Source of the DNA: Pacificispira sp040217575
GTDB lineage: Bacteria > Pseudomonadota > Alphaproteobacteria > UBA8366 > Aestuariispiraceae
Direction: 5' to 3'
Assembly (NCBI GenBank): GCA_040217575.1
Contig: JAVJPW010000005.1
Location: 434,001-498,000, forward strand
Length of the DNA: 64,000 nt
Part shown: piece by piece, positions 36,399 through 45,837 of the stretch
Layout of the letters: each line of letters begins with the position of its first letter
How positions within the stretch are numbered: position 1 is the first letter of the stretch
Program-made: the position numbers and the translations under genes
Notes under the pieces: generated by a model
What the model was told of the DNA's origin: nothing
What the model saw: the letters and a program-made list of their open reading frames with translations, nothing else
The model's database searches: none

Positions 36399-36860
36399 TC
36401 ATCGCCGGTCGTACTTCGCCAGCTCCACTTCGACACGTAGTTCGATGTCCTCAATCAAGGATTTCAAACCGGCGTCCGTCGCGCCTTCAGCCCGGCGAGA
36501 GAGCGTGTCGCGCAAATTCATCAGCATTCCCTGGGACAGCCGGCCCGTCAGCAGCGCCACACGGATATCATCCAGCCGATCCAGCAGATCCGCCCCATGT
36601 TCCGCCGCGACACGGTTTCCGCCCTTCTGATCCGGATCGGCGGCGTCGACCGTATCCGCCCCCTGTATCGCCAAAAGCGCATCAATCGACCCCAGCGCCG
36701 CACCGCCGGCAAGCCCCGATGCGGAATCGACGTTTTCGTCCGCATCCGCGCGGCCACCGCGCAGGCTTTCGGAAAAGGCCGCGCCGGTTGACCCGCCTTT
36801 TTTGGCGGTTTTCTTACCCTTGTTGATATTCGAGCTGGATCCGGGTCCGTCGACCTTCAT
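36399..36860 (-). CDS. fliX: Flagellar assembly regulator FliX
   Basis: In Caulobacter FliX links P-ring/class II assembly to activation of the sigma-54 activator FlbD. 153 residues: low-complexity N-terminus starting M-K-V-D-G-P, G-S-I-D-A-L-L-A-I-Q in the middle, and a helical C-terminus with L-D-x-I-R-V-A-L-L-T-G and I-E-L-R-V-E-V-E-L-A-K. It is divergent from flgI, the same arrangement as in Caulobacter. Confidence 0.9.
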   Translation of the reverse strand: MKVDGPGSSSNINKGKKTAKKGGSTGAAFSESLRGGRADADENVDSASGLAGGAALGSIDALLAIQGADTVDAADPDQKGGNRVAAEHGADLLDRLDDIRVALLTGRLSQGMLMNLRDTLSRRAEGATDAGLKSLIEDIELRVEVELAKYDRR

Positions 36861-37042
36861 TTAATGACCAATTCGTCGTTGCGATCTCTCAAGGGATCTT
36901 TCGAACCTCTCATGGCATCGGCATCCGATTCCCGGTCGGAATCAAGTGCGGCCCTGACCCGGCAAGAGTTACCGGCTTGGACGAGTTCCGCAAATCACGA
37001 AATTTAATTCATTAGAATCAATAATTTAAGACATAGCCGCTC

Positions 37043-37057
37043 TGGCACGAGTTTCGC
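37043..37057 (+). promoter_or_regulatory. Sigma-54 promoter of the flgI operon
   Basis: TGGCACG-AGTT-TCGC(A): perfect -24 half, one change (TTGC to TCGC) in the -12 half, correct GG-N10-GC spacing. Predicted start about 40 bases before flgI. Confidence 0.7.
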
Positions 37058-37109
37058 ATATCAGTGTTCCGACGGGAATGAGAGGCCCGGTTTTTTGAGA
37101 GAGACCACA

Positions 37110-38294
37110 ATGATAGACCGAGATTTTCGCATACGCTCGCAGGGTTACGCGGTTACGCGGCCAAGCTTTGCGCGCCGTTTCGTGCGCTGGATTGCGGCAC
37201 TTGCCGCCCTGGCGCTGGGATGGGCGATGGTTCCGGCCGAAGCGTCCGCGCAGTCACGCATCAAGGATATCGTCGACATCGAAGGTGTCCGGGACAACAT
37301 GCTGGTCGGTTACGGGCTGGTGGTCGGACTGAACGGCACGGGCGACAGCCTGGACAGCGCGGTTTTCACGCGCGAAAGCCTGGTCGGCATGCTGCAGCGC
37401 ATGGGCATCAATGCCGATGACGACGATCTGGACACGGACAATGTCGCCGCGGTCATGGTAACGGCCACACTGCCGCCGTTTTCCCGCCAGGGTTCACGCA
37501 TCGACGTTTCCGTTTCAGCGATGGGTGATGCCGACAACCTTTTGGGCGGCACGTTGCTGGTAACCCCGATGCTGGGCGCGGACGGGGAAATCTATGCTGT
37601 TGCGCAGGGAACGATCGCCGTCGGCGGGTTCAGCGCGGAAGGCGCGGCGGAAACCGTTGTGCGCGGTGTGCCCACATCCGGACGGATTGCCAACGGCGCC
37701 ATCATCGAACGCGAAATCCCCTTCGAATTGGCCCAGCTCCAGTCGGTAAAACTCAGCCTTCGCAACCCGGACTTTACGACCGCACGGCGCATCGCCCGGG
37801 CAATTGACGCCTTCGTCGGCGAACCGACCGCACAGGTGATGGATCTGGCAACGGTACAGCTTGTCATTCCGCCCAGCTATAACGGCGAATTGATCGAGCT
37901 TCTGACGGACATCGAACAGTTGCGTGTGGAACCGGATCAGGTTGCCCGCGTCGTCATAGACGAACAGTCCGGTGTGATCGTCATGGGCGAAAATGTCGGC
38001 ATAAGCACCGTCGCCGTGGCCCAGGGCAATCTGACGGTGCGGATCACGGAAAGCCAGCAGGTTTCCCAACCCAGCCCGTTTTCAAATACGGGTACGACCG
38101 AAGTCGTCGACCGGACGGAAATCGAAATCGACGAGGACGAGGATCGCCGGCTGGGCATTGTCGGCGGCACGGTGGAGCTGCAGGACCTTGTGAACGGGTT
38201 GAATGCCCTTGGGGTCGGCCCCCGCGACATGATCACCATACTTCAGGCGATCAAGGCATCCGGGGCCCTGCAAGCAGAAATCCAGGTGATGTGA
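37110..38294 (+). CDS. flgI: Flagellar P-ring protein FlgI
   Basis: Periplasmic P-ring subunit, 394 residues from ATG 37110 (an in-frame TTG at 37095 is less likely). Signal peptide ends A-S-A-Q, followed at once by the family start S-R-I-K-D-I-V-D-I-E-G-V-R-D-N. The end, A-S-G-A-L-Q-A-E-I-x-V-M, is typical. Heads flgI-rod-binding protein-flgN-flgK and probably the downstream Gfo/Idh gene. Confidence 0.96.
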   Translation: MIDRDFRIRSQGYAVTRPSFARRFVRWIAALAALALGWAMVPAEASAQSRIKDIVDIEGVRDNMLVGYGLVVGLNGTGDSLDSAVFTRESLVGMLQRMGINADDDDLDTDNVAAVMVTATLPPFSRQGSRIDVSVSAMGDADNLLGGTLLVTPMLGADGEIYAVAQGTIAVGGFSAEGAAETVVRGVPTSGRIANGAIIEREIPFELAQLQSVKLSLRNPDFTTARRIARAIDAFVGEPTAQVMDLATVQLVIPPSYNGELIELLTDIEQLRVEPDQVARVVIDEQSGVIVMGENVGISTVAVAQGNLTVRITESQQVSQPSPFSNTGTTEVVDRTEIEIDEDEDRRLGIVGGTVELQDLVNGLNALGVGPRDMITILQAIKASGALQAEIQVM

Positions 38295-38653
38295 TGATGG
38301 ATTCAGCCGCAGATATGATGATGCAGAACGCCGCGAACCTGGCGTTCGGACAAATCCCCTATGTGCCGCGCGAAGGAACGCCCGAGGCGATCCGCGAGGC
38401 GGCACAGGAATTCGAAGCCGTCTTCATGGCCCAGATGATGGAGCCGATGTTCGAGGACATCTCTACCGACGGGCTGTTCGGCGGCGGCCAGGGCGAATCG
38501 ATCTTCCGATCGCTTCTGGTCCAGGAATTCGGCGAACAGATCGCAAAGCGCGGCGGTCTGGGAATTTCGGACGCCGTCGCAGCCGAACTTCTTCGCGCGC
38601 AGGAAGCGCAGTCGGGACAGACACAAACCGCTACCACGGAGGAACAGTCATGA
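38294..38653 (+). CDS. flgJ: Rod-binding protein (FlgJ N-terminal type)
   Basis: 119 residues carrying only the rod-binding domain (A-A-Q-E-F-E-A-V-F-M-A-Q-M-M-E-P-M and G-G-G-Q-G-E-S-I-F); the muramidase domain of enterobacterial FlgJ is absent, as usual in alphaproteobacteria. ATG 38294 shares one base with the flgI stop; GTG 38291 and ATG 38297 are alternatives. Confidence 0.88.
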   Translation: MMDSAADMMMQNAANLAFGQIPYVPREGTPEAIREAAQEFEAVFMAQMMEPMFEDISTDGLFGGGQGESIFRSLLVQEFGEQIAKRGGLGISDAVAAELLRAQEAQSGQTQTATTEEQS

Positions 38654-39078
38654 ACGCGTCAATCCGCGCACAGAACCTGATCGAAGTTCTGGAAGACTTG
38701 ATCGACGTCCTGGAACGGGAAAATGCCATGCTGGACCGCCCGCGGGCCCATGACCTGAAACCCGTGGTCGAAGAAAAGCAGGCGCTGTTCAAGCTGTACA
38801 ACGATCAGATCGCGGAAATCGCGACAGATAGCTCTTTTCTGGGCGATCTGCCGGACGACATTCGCGACCAGTTGAAACAGCTGGCGGAAGCGTTCGAGAA
38901 GACGATGGCCAAGAACCGCCGCAAGCTTGAAATCCTGACGCGATCCAGCCAGCAAATCGTCGACTGCATCGTCGATGCGGCGAAGAAGGCGGCCGGGCAT
39001 GTGCCGCATTACGGGCGTGCCGGGAGCGTCGCAAAGGAAGGCGCCGCCGCACCGGTCGCCATGAACCAAGAGATCTGA
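38650..39078 (+). CDS. flgN: FlgN-like flagellar export chaperone
   Basis: 142-residue mostly helical protein resembling FlgN, the chaperone of FlgK and FlgL: heptads with L-I-E-V-L-E-D-L-I-D-V-L-E-R-E-N and A-K-N-R-R-K-L-E-I-L near 100. Coupled to the rod-binding gene by ATGA and followed by flgK, its expected client. Confidence 0.8.
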   Translation: MNASIRAQNLIEVLEDLIDVLERENAMLDRPRAHDLKPVVEEKQALFKLYNDQIAEIATDSSFLGDLPDDIRDQLKQLAEAFEKTMAKNRRKLEILTRSSQQIVDCIVDAAKKAAGHVPHYGRAGSVAKEGAAAPVAMNQEI

Positions 39079-39172
39079 CCTTTAGGAAACTGCCCCGGCT
39101 GGCAGGCGACGCAGAAAGCGATCGCAAGCCCCGGCGGCAAAACACAGGAAAAGGCAAGGAAAGGCAAAGCCG

Positions 39173-41203
39173 ATGTCCCTTTTTTCCGCACTTAGCGTCG
39201 CGATTACATCGGTAAACACACTGAACTCCGCGGTTCGCGTGGTTTCCGACAACGTATCCAACGCGACCAACGATGAATACAACCGCCGGGTTTCGCAATT
39301 CGCGAACCTGCAATTCGGCGGCGTGCAACTGGCGAACGTGGAACGCGCCGCAAATGAAGGCCTTTTGCGCGACCTTTTCCAGCAGACGACGACCGCAAAG
39401 GCGGACGGCACCCGGGATGAACTGTTCAATCAACTGGAACAGCTGTTTGGGACAATCAGCGGGCAAACACCCCTGGCAGATGAGACGGAACGTCTTCGTT
39501 CCGCGTTCAAGGCCTTGGAAGCGTCACCGGAAAGCGATGCGGCGGAAAACGATGTCCTGATTGCCGCGACCCAGCTGGCAAACGAACTGACACGCCTGTC
39601 GGACGGGTTGGACCTGATCGAGAACCAGGTCTTGCGCGACATTGAAGACACCGTCGAAAACATGAACGAGGCCCTGATCGAGATCGATCGGCTGAATGGA
39701 AGCATTGCCGTCGAAAAGGCGGCGGGCCGACCCACCTCAAACCTGGAAAACCTGCGCGACGCACAGGTCGCGACCATTGCCGAAGTTGCCAAAATCCGGA
39801 CGTTCGAACGCGACGACGGGTCACTTTCGGTTTATCTGACGACCGGCCTGGTCCTGGTGGATTCGGAACCGGAAAGCTTCACCTGGAACGCCGCGACACA
39901 AACCCTGACGCTCAGCGGTTCGTCTTCCACGAACCTTGTCACCGGCGGCCAACTGCCGGACGGGCAACTGGCGGCCCAGACGAACTTCCTGCGCACGGAC
40001 TCCACCGCACTTTCCAGTTCCAACATAGGCGATGCAGGGCTGGAAAAGCTGCGCAATCAATTGGACGAATTCGCTTTTTCTCTGGCTGATGATTCGACAG
40101 CGCGCACGTCCGGGACGACCTTTGTCCAAGGGTCTGCAAGTCTGTCGGGGGACGGTCTTGTCACCGCCGGTAACACGCTGACCTTTACCATCGGCGGCAC
40201 GTTGCTGGGCACGGTCACCATCAACGCCGGCGACAGCATCGACGACGTGGTAACCGCGATCAACGGCGTCACGCAGATGCGCGCGCGTGTCGACGGAAAC
40301 GGGCACCTGCAGGTTCTGTCCAGCGGCGGTGCATTCACTATCGGCGGCACGGCGGCCACAGAGCTGGGCCTGTCCACCACGCAGGTTTCCGCGGATGCGG
40401 AAGACACATTCTCATACGCCTACAAGGCGGAACGGGCGAAAGGTACGGTCCCCACGACCACCACCACGGTGCTGTCGGCGATCAACGGAATTGCGGTTGG
40501 CGACGAATTCAGCTTCAACAACACCGACCTTGGTGGGGCGGTCACCTTTACGGTCGGTGCCGGTGACACGGTCCAGGATCTGTTGAATTTCGTGAATGCG
40601 CGCGAAGGAATGTATGCGCGGATCGGCGACGGCAATGTGCTGGAAATTTCCAGCAAGTCAGGGTCGCTTGCCCTGACGGAAGTGACTAACACGCCCCTGA
40701 CGGCATTGGGGTTCACGGTCAACGGCACCACTGCCAGCATCAGCGGAACTATACAGACGGGTGAAAGCAACGACTTCTTCGTTGCCGAGTCCGGGACCAC
40801 GCCACAGGATGTAACACGCACGAACTTCGCACTGGCGACGGCCCTTTCGTCGAATACATCGAACGTGAAGACCGGTACCCGTACGGAAGTGGTCGAATCT
40901 TTCAATGCCACGATCCGGTCCATCAACGGGTCCGGCGTGACGCTGAACAATGCGTCCTACACCAACCTCAGTTCAGGCATTCTGACCAACCTGACTCAGA
41001 ATGCGGAACGCGCCACGTTGGAGGCGGAGGAAAGCGAGATTCTGCGCGGCAACCTGGAACAGGCCTTGCGGGACGAGGTAGGCGTGAACATCGATGAAGA
41101 AATGGCCAATCTGACGGTCCTGCAAAACGCATATGCCGCAACGGCGCGGGTCATCGATACGATCAACCAGATGTTCCAGGCACTGGAATTGGCGGGCCGC
41201 TAA
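39173..41203 (+). CDS. flgK: Hook-filament junction protein FlgK (HAP1)
   Basis: 676 residues. N-terminal heptads with A-V-R-V-V-S-D-N-V-S-N-A-T-N-x-E-Y-N-R-R, a long variable middle rich in T/G/S, and C-terminal N-I-D-E-E-M-A-N-L-T-V-L-Q-N-A-Y-A-A-T-A-R-V-I-D-T, all typical of FlgK. The Gfo/Idh gene starts three bases after the stop. Confidence 0.95.
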   Translation: MSLFSALSVAITSVNTLNSAVRVVSDNVSNATNDEYNRRVSQFANLQFGGVQLANVERAANEGLLRDLFQQTTTAKADGTRDELFNQLEQLFGTISGQTPLADETERLRSAFKALEASPESDAAENDVLIAATQLANELTRLSDGLDLIENQVLRDIEDTVENMNEALIEIDRLNGSIAVEKAAGRPTSNLENLRDAQVATIAEVAKIRTFERDDGSLSVYLTTGLVLVDSEPESFTWNAATQTLTLSGSSSTNLVTGGQLPDGQLAAQTNFLRTDSTALSSSNIGDAGLEKLRNQLDEFAFSLADDSTARTSGTTFVQGSASLSGDGLVTAGNTLTFTIGGTLLGTVTINAGDSIDDVVTAINGVTQMRARVDGNGHLQVLSSGGAFTIGGTAATELGLSTTQVSADAEDTFSYAYKAERAKGTVPTTTTTVLSAINGIAVGDEFSFNNTDLGGAVTFTVGAGDTVQDLLNFVNAREGMYARIGDGNVLEISSKSGSLALTEVTNTPLTALGFTVNGTTASISGTIQTGESNDFFVAESGTTPQDVTRTNFALATALSSNTSNVKTGTRTEVVESFNATIRSINGSGVTLNNASYTNLSSGILTNLTQNAERATLEAEESEILRGNLEQALRDEVGVNIDEEMANLTVLQNAYAATARVIDTINQMFQALELAGR

Positions 41204-41206
41204 CCC

Positions 41207-42226
41207 ATGACCGCCGACGCCCAAAAACCGTTGCGCGTCGGCGTCATCGGCCTTGGCGTTGGCGAACGGCATATCGTCGGGTATCGCGCCATCCCCGGGG
41301 TGGAAGTTGCGGGCATCTGCGACATCGATCCGGCAAAAATGGCAGCCGTCGCGGAACGCCAGGATGTCACCCATCTACACAAGGATTACCGCACACTTTT
41401 GTCGGACCCGTCCATCGATGCGGTGTCCATTTGTTCCTATGACGACGCCCATGTGGATCAGGCCGTTATGGCATTCGAAGCGGGTAAGCACGTCTTCTGT
41501 GAAAAGCCGATCGCGCTGGACCGTACCGGGCTGGACCGGGTTGTCCGCGCCTGGTCCAACAGTGGAAAATGCCTGTCGTCCAACCTGATCCTGCGTCAAA
41601 GCCCCCGGTTTCAGGCTGTCCGCAAAATGGTTAGGGGCGGCGAATTCGGCGACCTGCACTATATGGAAGGCGACTATATCCACCAGATTCTGTGGAAGAT
41701 TACAGAAGGTTGGCGCGGAAAGTTGGATTTCTACTGCGTCACATATGGCGGCGGCATCCATCTGATCGACCTGATGCGCTGGATCGCCGGGGAAGAGGTG
41801 GTGGAGGTAACCGCCATGGCGACAAAAAAGCTGACCCGCGCCAGCACCTTCAAGTACCCGGACACAATGACAACCCTGATGCGGTTCGAAAGCGACCTGC
41901 TGGCAAAATCGACCACGACGTTTGGACCGCAGCGCCGCCAGATCCATACGCTGAACCTTTATGGTACCAAGCTTAGCTTTGAAAATGCGAACGGCCCGGC
42001 CCGACTTTACCGCGGTGACCAGCCTGAGGATGAAGAGGTTTTCGACGTGCCCTATCCCGCGATCGAAAAAGGCGACCTGCTACCCGACTTCATCGACGCC
42101 ATCCGCGAAGGGCGCGAACCCATCGTCGGCGCGAAGGACGTTTTCCAAGTCATGAACATCTGTATCAGTGCTTGGGAAAGCGCCTCGACCGGTCGCACGG
42201 TGGCCGTGCCGGACTTGGTAGCCTGA
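41207..42226 (+). CDS. Gfo/Idh/MocA-family sugar oxidoreductase
   Basis: 339 residues: N-terminal Rossmann fold (R-V-G-V-I-G-L-G-V-G-E-R-H, about 8-20), the sugar-dehydrogenase motif C-E-K-P-I-A-L-D and a C-terminal substrate domain with G-G-I-H-L-I-D. Such enzymes oxidise or reduce NDP-sugars or inositols. It is placed three bases after flgK, so likely shares the flgI/flgK transcript and supplies a sugar for surface or flagellin modification. Substrate unknown. Confidence 0.85.
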   Translation: MTADAQKPLRVGVIGLGVGERHIVGYRAIPGVEVAGICDIDPAKMAAVAERQDVTHLHKDYRTLLSDPSIDAVSICSYDDAHVDQAVMAFEAGKHVFCEKPIALDRTGLDRVVRAWSNSGKCLSSNLILRQSPRFQAVRKMVRGGEFGDLHYMEGDYIHQILWKITEGWRGKLDFYCVTYGGGIHLIDLMRWIAGEEVVEVTAMATKKLTRASTFKYPDTMTTLMRFESDLLAKSTTTFGPQRRQIHTLNLYGTKLSFENANGPARLYRGDQPEDEEVFDVPYPAIEKGDLLPDFIDAIREGREPIVGAKDVFQVMNICISAWESASTGRTVAVPDLVA

Positions 42227-42228
42227 CG

Positions 42229-43377
42229 TTACGCTGTCCAGGGACAGATCACATGCGCGGCATAGGCTCTTTCCCCCGTCAAACGCGGGGCCGGACCTCC
42301 TGAAAGACCGCGCGGTCCGTCAATTTCGAACGGGTCGTCCCAACCCGCGAACGGCGTTATCCCATAAACGAATTGCAGAACGATCCGATCGCGTGTCGAC
42401 GGTGGTTCGCCCCTGTGCAGACCGGACGTATCCACAAGCAGGCATGTCCCTGGACTGCCGGTCAGGGATACCGGTTCGATACCAAGCCGATCCCGTGCCT
42501 CCTCATCCGACTTCCTTAAGGTGCCGAAATACCATTGCTGAAAGGCCTCGCGCTCCGGACCACCATCCGGCATGGAATTCGCGATCGTCTCCAGCCGGTG
42601 CGTGCGCGGGAAAAAAACATGCGGGCCGCTACATTCATCCACATCGGTCAAATAGACGAAGAATTTCACAAACCGATAATCGTCCAGGTCGTAGTGAAGA
42701 AGCTGTGCATCCCGCGCGTCCTTCGCACCGCCTTCGCCCGCAAAGGATCGCCAGGCAGAGATATCGATCAGAACCGGCGGCGCTCCCAGATAGGCACGGA
42801 CCAGTTTAAGGACCGATAGATCGGTCGCAATGTCGAGCAGCCCCGGCGCCTGAAGAACCCGGTCTCGCGGCACATAAGCCAGATTAAGACTGTGTCTGAG
42901 TATCTCTGCCGACCGGGTTTCCACACTACCCATGGGCTTGCGGACATCCTCTGCGGGGATATAGCCACCCTCATTGAACCAATGCTGAAAAGCGGTGACA
43001 CGTTCTGCATCGACTGTCGGCAAACGCGTAAACCCCTGATGCCGCATGTCTTCAAGCGACTGTCCGATATCCTTTGTACCGCCAGCCTGGGTGGGCTCCG
43101 CCGATACACCGGGAAAAGCGGTGCCAACATACACCTCAACCAGTTTGGCAAAGGCAGCCAGAAGCCCGTCGTTCAGCCCCTGATGCAGGGTCGTAATGGC
43201 GCGATGATGCAGCCGGAACAGATCCGTCGGATTGAGCGCCAGAGCGTCGCGCCCGCCCAGCATTTTTGCGATTCCAGCGAAGGACGGGTTTGAACAGATG
43301 AATTCCTGAAACCCGCGGTACCATCGCACCCCGGCGGTGGCTGGATCGGCACGCAAACGTGCTGCTGTATCAGCCAT
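42229..43377 (-). CDS. PhyH-family Fe(II)/2-oxoglutarate oxygenase in sugar island
   Basis: 382 residues from ATG 43377, whose first eight bases overlap the end of the preceding glycosyltransferase (GGAG upstream). The C-terminal half has the cupin iron motif H-Y-D (L-L-H-Y-D-L-D-D-Y), then H-x-F-F-P-R-T-H-R, and a distal L-H-R-G with a later Arg. The N-terminal ~150 residues resemble nothing I know. The tight overlap suggests it modifies the same product as the glycosyltransferase. Confidence 0.75.
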   Translation of the reverse strand: MADTAARLRADPATAGVRWYRGFQEFICSNPSFAGIAKMLGGRDALALNPTDLFRLHHRAITTLHQGLNDGLLAAFAKLVEVYVGTAFPGVSAEPTQAGGTKDIGQSLEDMRHQGFTRLPTVDAERVTAFQHWFNEGGYIPAEDVRKPMGSVETRSAEILRHSLNLAYVPRDRVLQAPGLLDIATDLSVLKLVRAYLGAPPVLIDISAWRSFAGEGGAKDARDAQLLHYDLDDYRFVKFFVYLTDVDECSGPHVFFPRTHRLETIANSMPDGGPEREAFQQWYFGTLRKSDEEARDRLGIEPVSLTGSPGTCLLVDTSGLHRGEPPSTRDRIVLQFVYGITPFAGWDDPFEIDGPRGLSGGPAPRLTGERAYAAHVICPWTA

Positions 43378-44524
43378 CCCAGAACTCCGCACGAATATGG
43401 GCCAACATGCCGTCGACACGCTGTGCCCACGTATGGGTCCCGGAATAGGATTCCTGTGCGGCTTCGATGTCGCCGTCATCGCGTGACATGGCCTGTTCGA
43501 CCGCATCGCCGGCCTTCCTCGCGTCGAAAGGCAAAATGGACAAGCCCATGGCATCGATCTCTGTCTCGGTGAAAAGCCGCGTCGGCTCCGTTACAACCGC
43601 TGCCCCACGGGAAAGGCCATAGAATATTCTCTCATGTCCGCCGTTTCTGAAACTGGGCGAGCTGTTGACGACGATGCGAACTTGTTCCATCCGGTCAAGA
43701 ACCCTTTCGAACGTGGCTTCCCCGCCATAGCTGAATGTATCCGGCAGGGTGCGGCGCGCGGTTTCATCGATCAGACCAAAGACTTCGACCGGCCTGTCCG
43801 CCAGCCCGAGCAACAGGTCGCGCCGTCGGGTTGCAATCAGGAAACTTTCCAGCGCATTGGTCAGGGCCGAGCGGCGTTCCAGACTTATGCCCGGGAGTTC
43901 GTCGGCTACCAGGCGGTAGGGAACGACCGTCTCCGTCCGGCCGCGTTCAACCATGCGGTCCAGCGCCTTTCGGACGGTTGGATCACCGTTGTCGTTTTCA
44001 TTCAGAAAAGCCGCGAGTTCCGGCGCGGGTCCGATGTTTCCCACCACCAGGACCGTAGCCTCCCTTCTACCATTCGGGATGCGATTACCAAGCGGCGGTG
44101 GTCCGGCGTGCGGCAGCGCAATCACCTTCTGGCAGGGCGCGCCATAGTCACCCGGAATGGCAACGAAGTCCCGATCAACGACGCTGATTATTGAACGTTT
44201 CGGCAGCGCCAGAATCTTGTCCATATGCCGGGTCGGACAGGCTTCGACAAAGCTGAAACGCGGAAGGCCGAACTTGTCGTAGACCGACTCGCCACCGGTT
44301 TCGTAATTTTCCGCCGCGTTGAAGTCGAACAGGAATTTCGGCCCCTCATACTGGATGATGTATTTCAGCATCACATGATGCAGCTGTGTGGGGGCGGCGT
44401 CCGCGCGCATATATTCCATGACCGAGACACCGGCATTTTCCAGTGCCGTTCGGATGTCACGCCCCATGTCCCAGATCGAACATAGCGGCACGAAATTTCC
44501 GACCATCATGCAACGCGGTTTCAT
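43370..44524 (-). CDS. CgeB-like GT-B glycosyltransferase
   Basis: 384 residues; the C-terminal third has the glycosyl-transferase pattern G-G-H-E-R-I-F-Y-G-L-S-R-G-A-A-V-V-T-E (about 315-335), like CgeB/GT1-type enzymes that bind NDP-sugar there. The N-terminal half is not recognisable. No membrane segment. First of a two-gene unit with the PhyH oxygenase; divergent from the DegT operon. Acceptor unknown. Confidence 0.7.
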   Translation of the reverse strand: MKPRCMMVGNFVPLCSIWDMGRDIRTALENAGVSVMEYMRADAAPTQLHHVMLKYIIQYEGPKFLFDFNAAENYETGGESVYDKFGLPRFSFVEACPTRHMDKILALPKRSIISVVDRDFVAIPGDYGAPCQKVIALPHAGPPPLGNRIPNGRREATVLVVGNIGPAPELAAFLNENDNGDPTVRKALDRMVERGRTETVVPYRLVADELPGISLERRSALTNALESFLIATRRRDLLLGLADRPVEVFGLIDETARRTLPDTFSYGGEATFERVLDRMEQVRIVVNSSPSFRNGGHERIFYGLSRGAAVVTEPTRLFTETEIDAMGLSILPFDARKAGDAVEQAMSRDDGDIEAAQESYSGTHTWAQRVDGMLAHIRAEFWDG

Positions 44525-44543
44525 GCCACTATTCCTGCCTTAT

Positions 44544-44558
44544 TGGCGTGAAGTTTGC
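44544..44558 (+). promoter_or_regulatory. Sigma-54 promoter of the DegT-SDR-SpsF sugar operon
   Basis: TGGCGTG-AAGT-TTGC(T) has GG-N10-GC spacing, a perfect -12 half and two departures from TGGCACG in the -24 half. The predicted start is about 43 bases before the aminotransferase ATG. Confidence 0.75.
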
Positions 44559-44612
44559 TAGGCTATTCAGTCAATTCAATACGGTTAACGCGAACTTCTG
44601 GGGAGCCACCGC

Positions 44613-45764
44613 GTGAGTGACAGTTCCATTCCCTTCGGCCGGCCACAACTGGACGGTGCTGCATTCGACGCGGTGCGTGACGTCCTGGAAAGCGGCATGC
44701 TGGTTCACGGCAAGGTAACGCCGGCATTCGAAGAAGCGTTCGCCGAACGCATCGGTGCCAAGCACGCTGTTGCCGTTTCCAGCTGTACCGCCGGTCTGCA
44801 CCTGACCCTGTTTGTAAAGGGCATCGGCCCCGGCGACCGGGTGGCAGTGCCCGCCATGACACATGTAGCAACCGCCCATTCGGTGGAACTGCAGGGGGCG
44901 GAACCTGTCTTTGTCGACGTCGATCCGGAAACCGGAAACATGGACCCTGCCCGTCTGGCGGCAGTGGAAGGTCCCTTGGCCGCCGTCATGCCGGTCCACT
45001 ATCTGGGCCTGCCGTGCGATATGGACCGGATAGCGGCCGTGGCAAAAGACAAGGGCGCGTTCATTCTGGAGGATTGCGCGCTTGCGGTGGACGCGACCTG
45101 GGACGGCCGCAAGGCGGGGACGCTTGGCCTCGCGGGCAGCTTCTCCTTTTATCCGGTCAAGCACATGACCTCCATCGAAGGGGGCATGGTCACCACCGAT
45201 GATGAAGCACTCGCAACCGAACTTCGGCGGCGTCGGGCGTTCGGATACAACCGCGCATTGGGTGAACGCGCACGGCCCGGCATCTATGATGTCGACGTCC
45301 TGGGCATGAATTACCGGATGAGCGAGGTAGAAGCCGCCGTCGGTCTGGCGCAAGTGGCGCGTCTGGACGAATTCATGGCAGCGCGCGCCCGGAACGATGC
45401 CGTGCTGCGCGCCATTCTCTTGGAAATTGATGGACTGACCATCTTTCCTGACAGCCATGGAAAAGCCGTGTCGTCCCATTACTGCCTGAACGCAGTTTTA
45501 CCCAGTGACGGGTCGGTCAGCCGCGACCGGCTGGTCGACGCGCTGAAAGCGGCCGGCATAGGGTCGTCCGTACACTATCCGGGGCCGGTTCCGCTCTTTA
45601 CCTATTATAAAGAAAAATACGGCTATTCTGCCGGCAGCTTTCCGGTCGCGGAATGGCTGGCGGAACAGACGATCTCGCTGCCGGTCGGCCCGCATCTTTC
45701 GGTAGATGACGCTGAAAGGGTGGGAAATGCGTTCCGGGACGCTTATATAGGATCAAGCGTATGA
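44613..45764 (+). CDS. DegT/DnrJ/EryC1/StrS sugar aminotransferase
   Basis: 383-residue PLP enzyme that aminates a keto-sugar nucleotide. The PLP lysine is K183 in F-S-F-Y-P-V-K-H; G-L-H-L-T-L and D-C-A-L-A-V-D-A are family marks. It resembles PseC/LegC-type and perosamine-type enzymes; which sugar is unclear. First gene after a sigma-54 promoter; SDR and SpsF genes follow. Confidence 0.88.
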   Translation: MSDSSIPFGRPQLDGAAFDAVRDVLESGMLVHGKVTPAFEEAFAERIGAKHAVAVSSCTAGLHLTLFVKGIGPGDRVAVPAMTHVATAHSVELQGAEPVFVDVDPETGNMDPARLAAVEGPLAAVMPVHYLGLPCDMDRIAAVAKDKGAFILEDCALAVDATWDGRKAGTLGLAGSFSFYPVKHMTSIEGGMVTTDDEALATELRRRRAFGYNRALGERARPGIYDVDVLGMNYRMSEVEAAVGLAQVARLDEFMAARARNDAVLRAILLEIDGLTIFPDSHGKAVSSHYCLNAVLPSDGSVSRDRLVDALKAAGIGSSVHYPGPVPLFTYYKEKYGYSAGSFPVAEWLAEQTISLPVGPHLSVDDAERVGNAFRDAYIGSSV

Positions 45765-45837
45765 TTTCGCGGCAGAAGGCCGGGCGAAGCCATGCGTGCG
45801 ATATTGATTTGCGGCAGCACCAGAAGGAGGAACCGCG

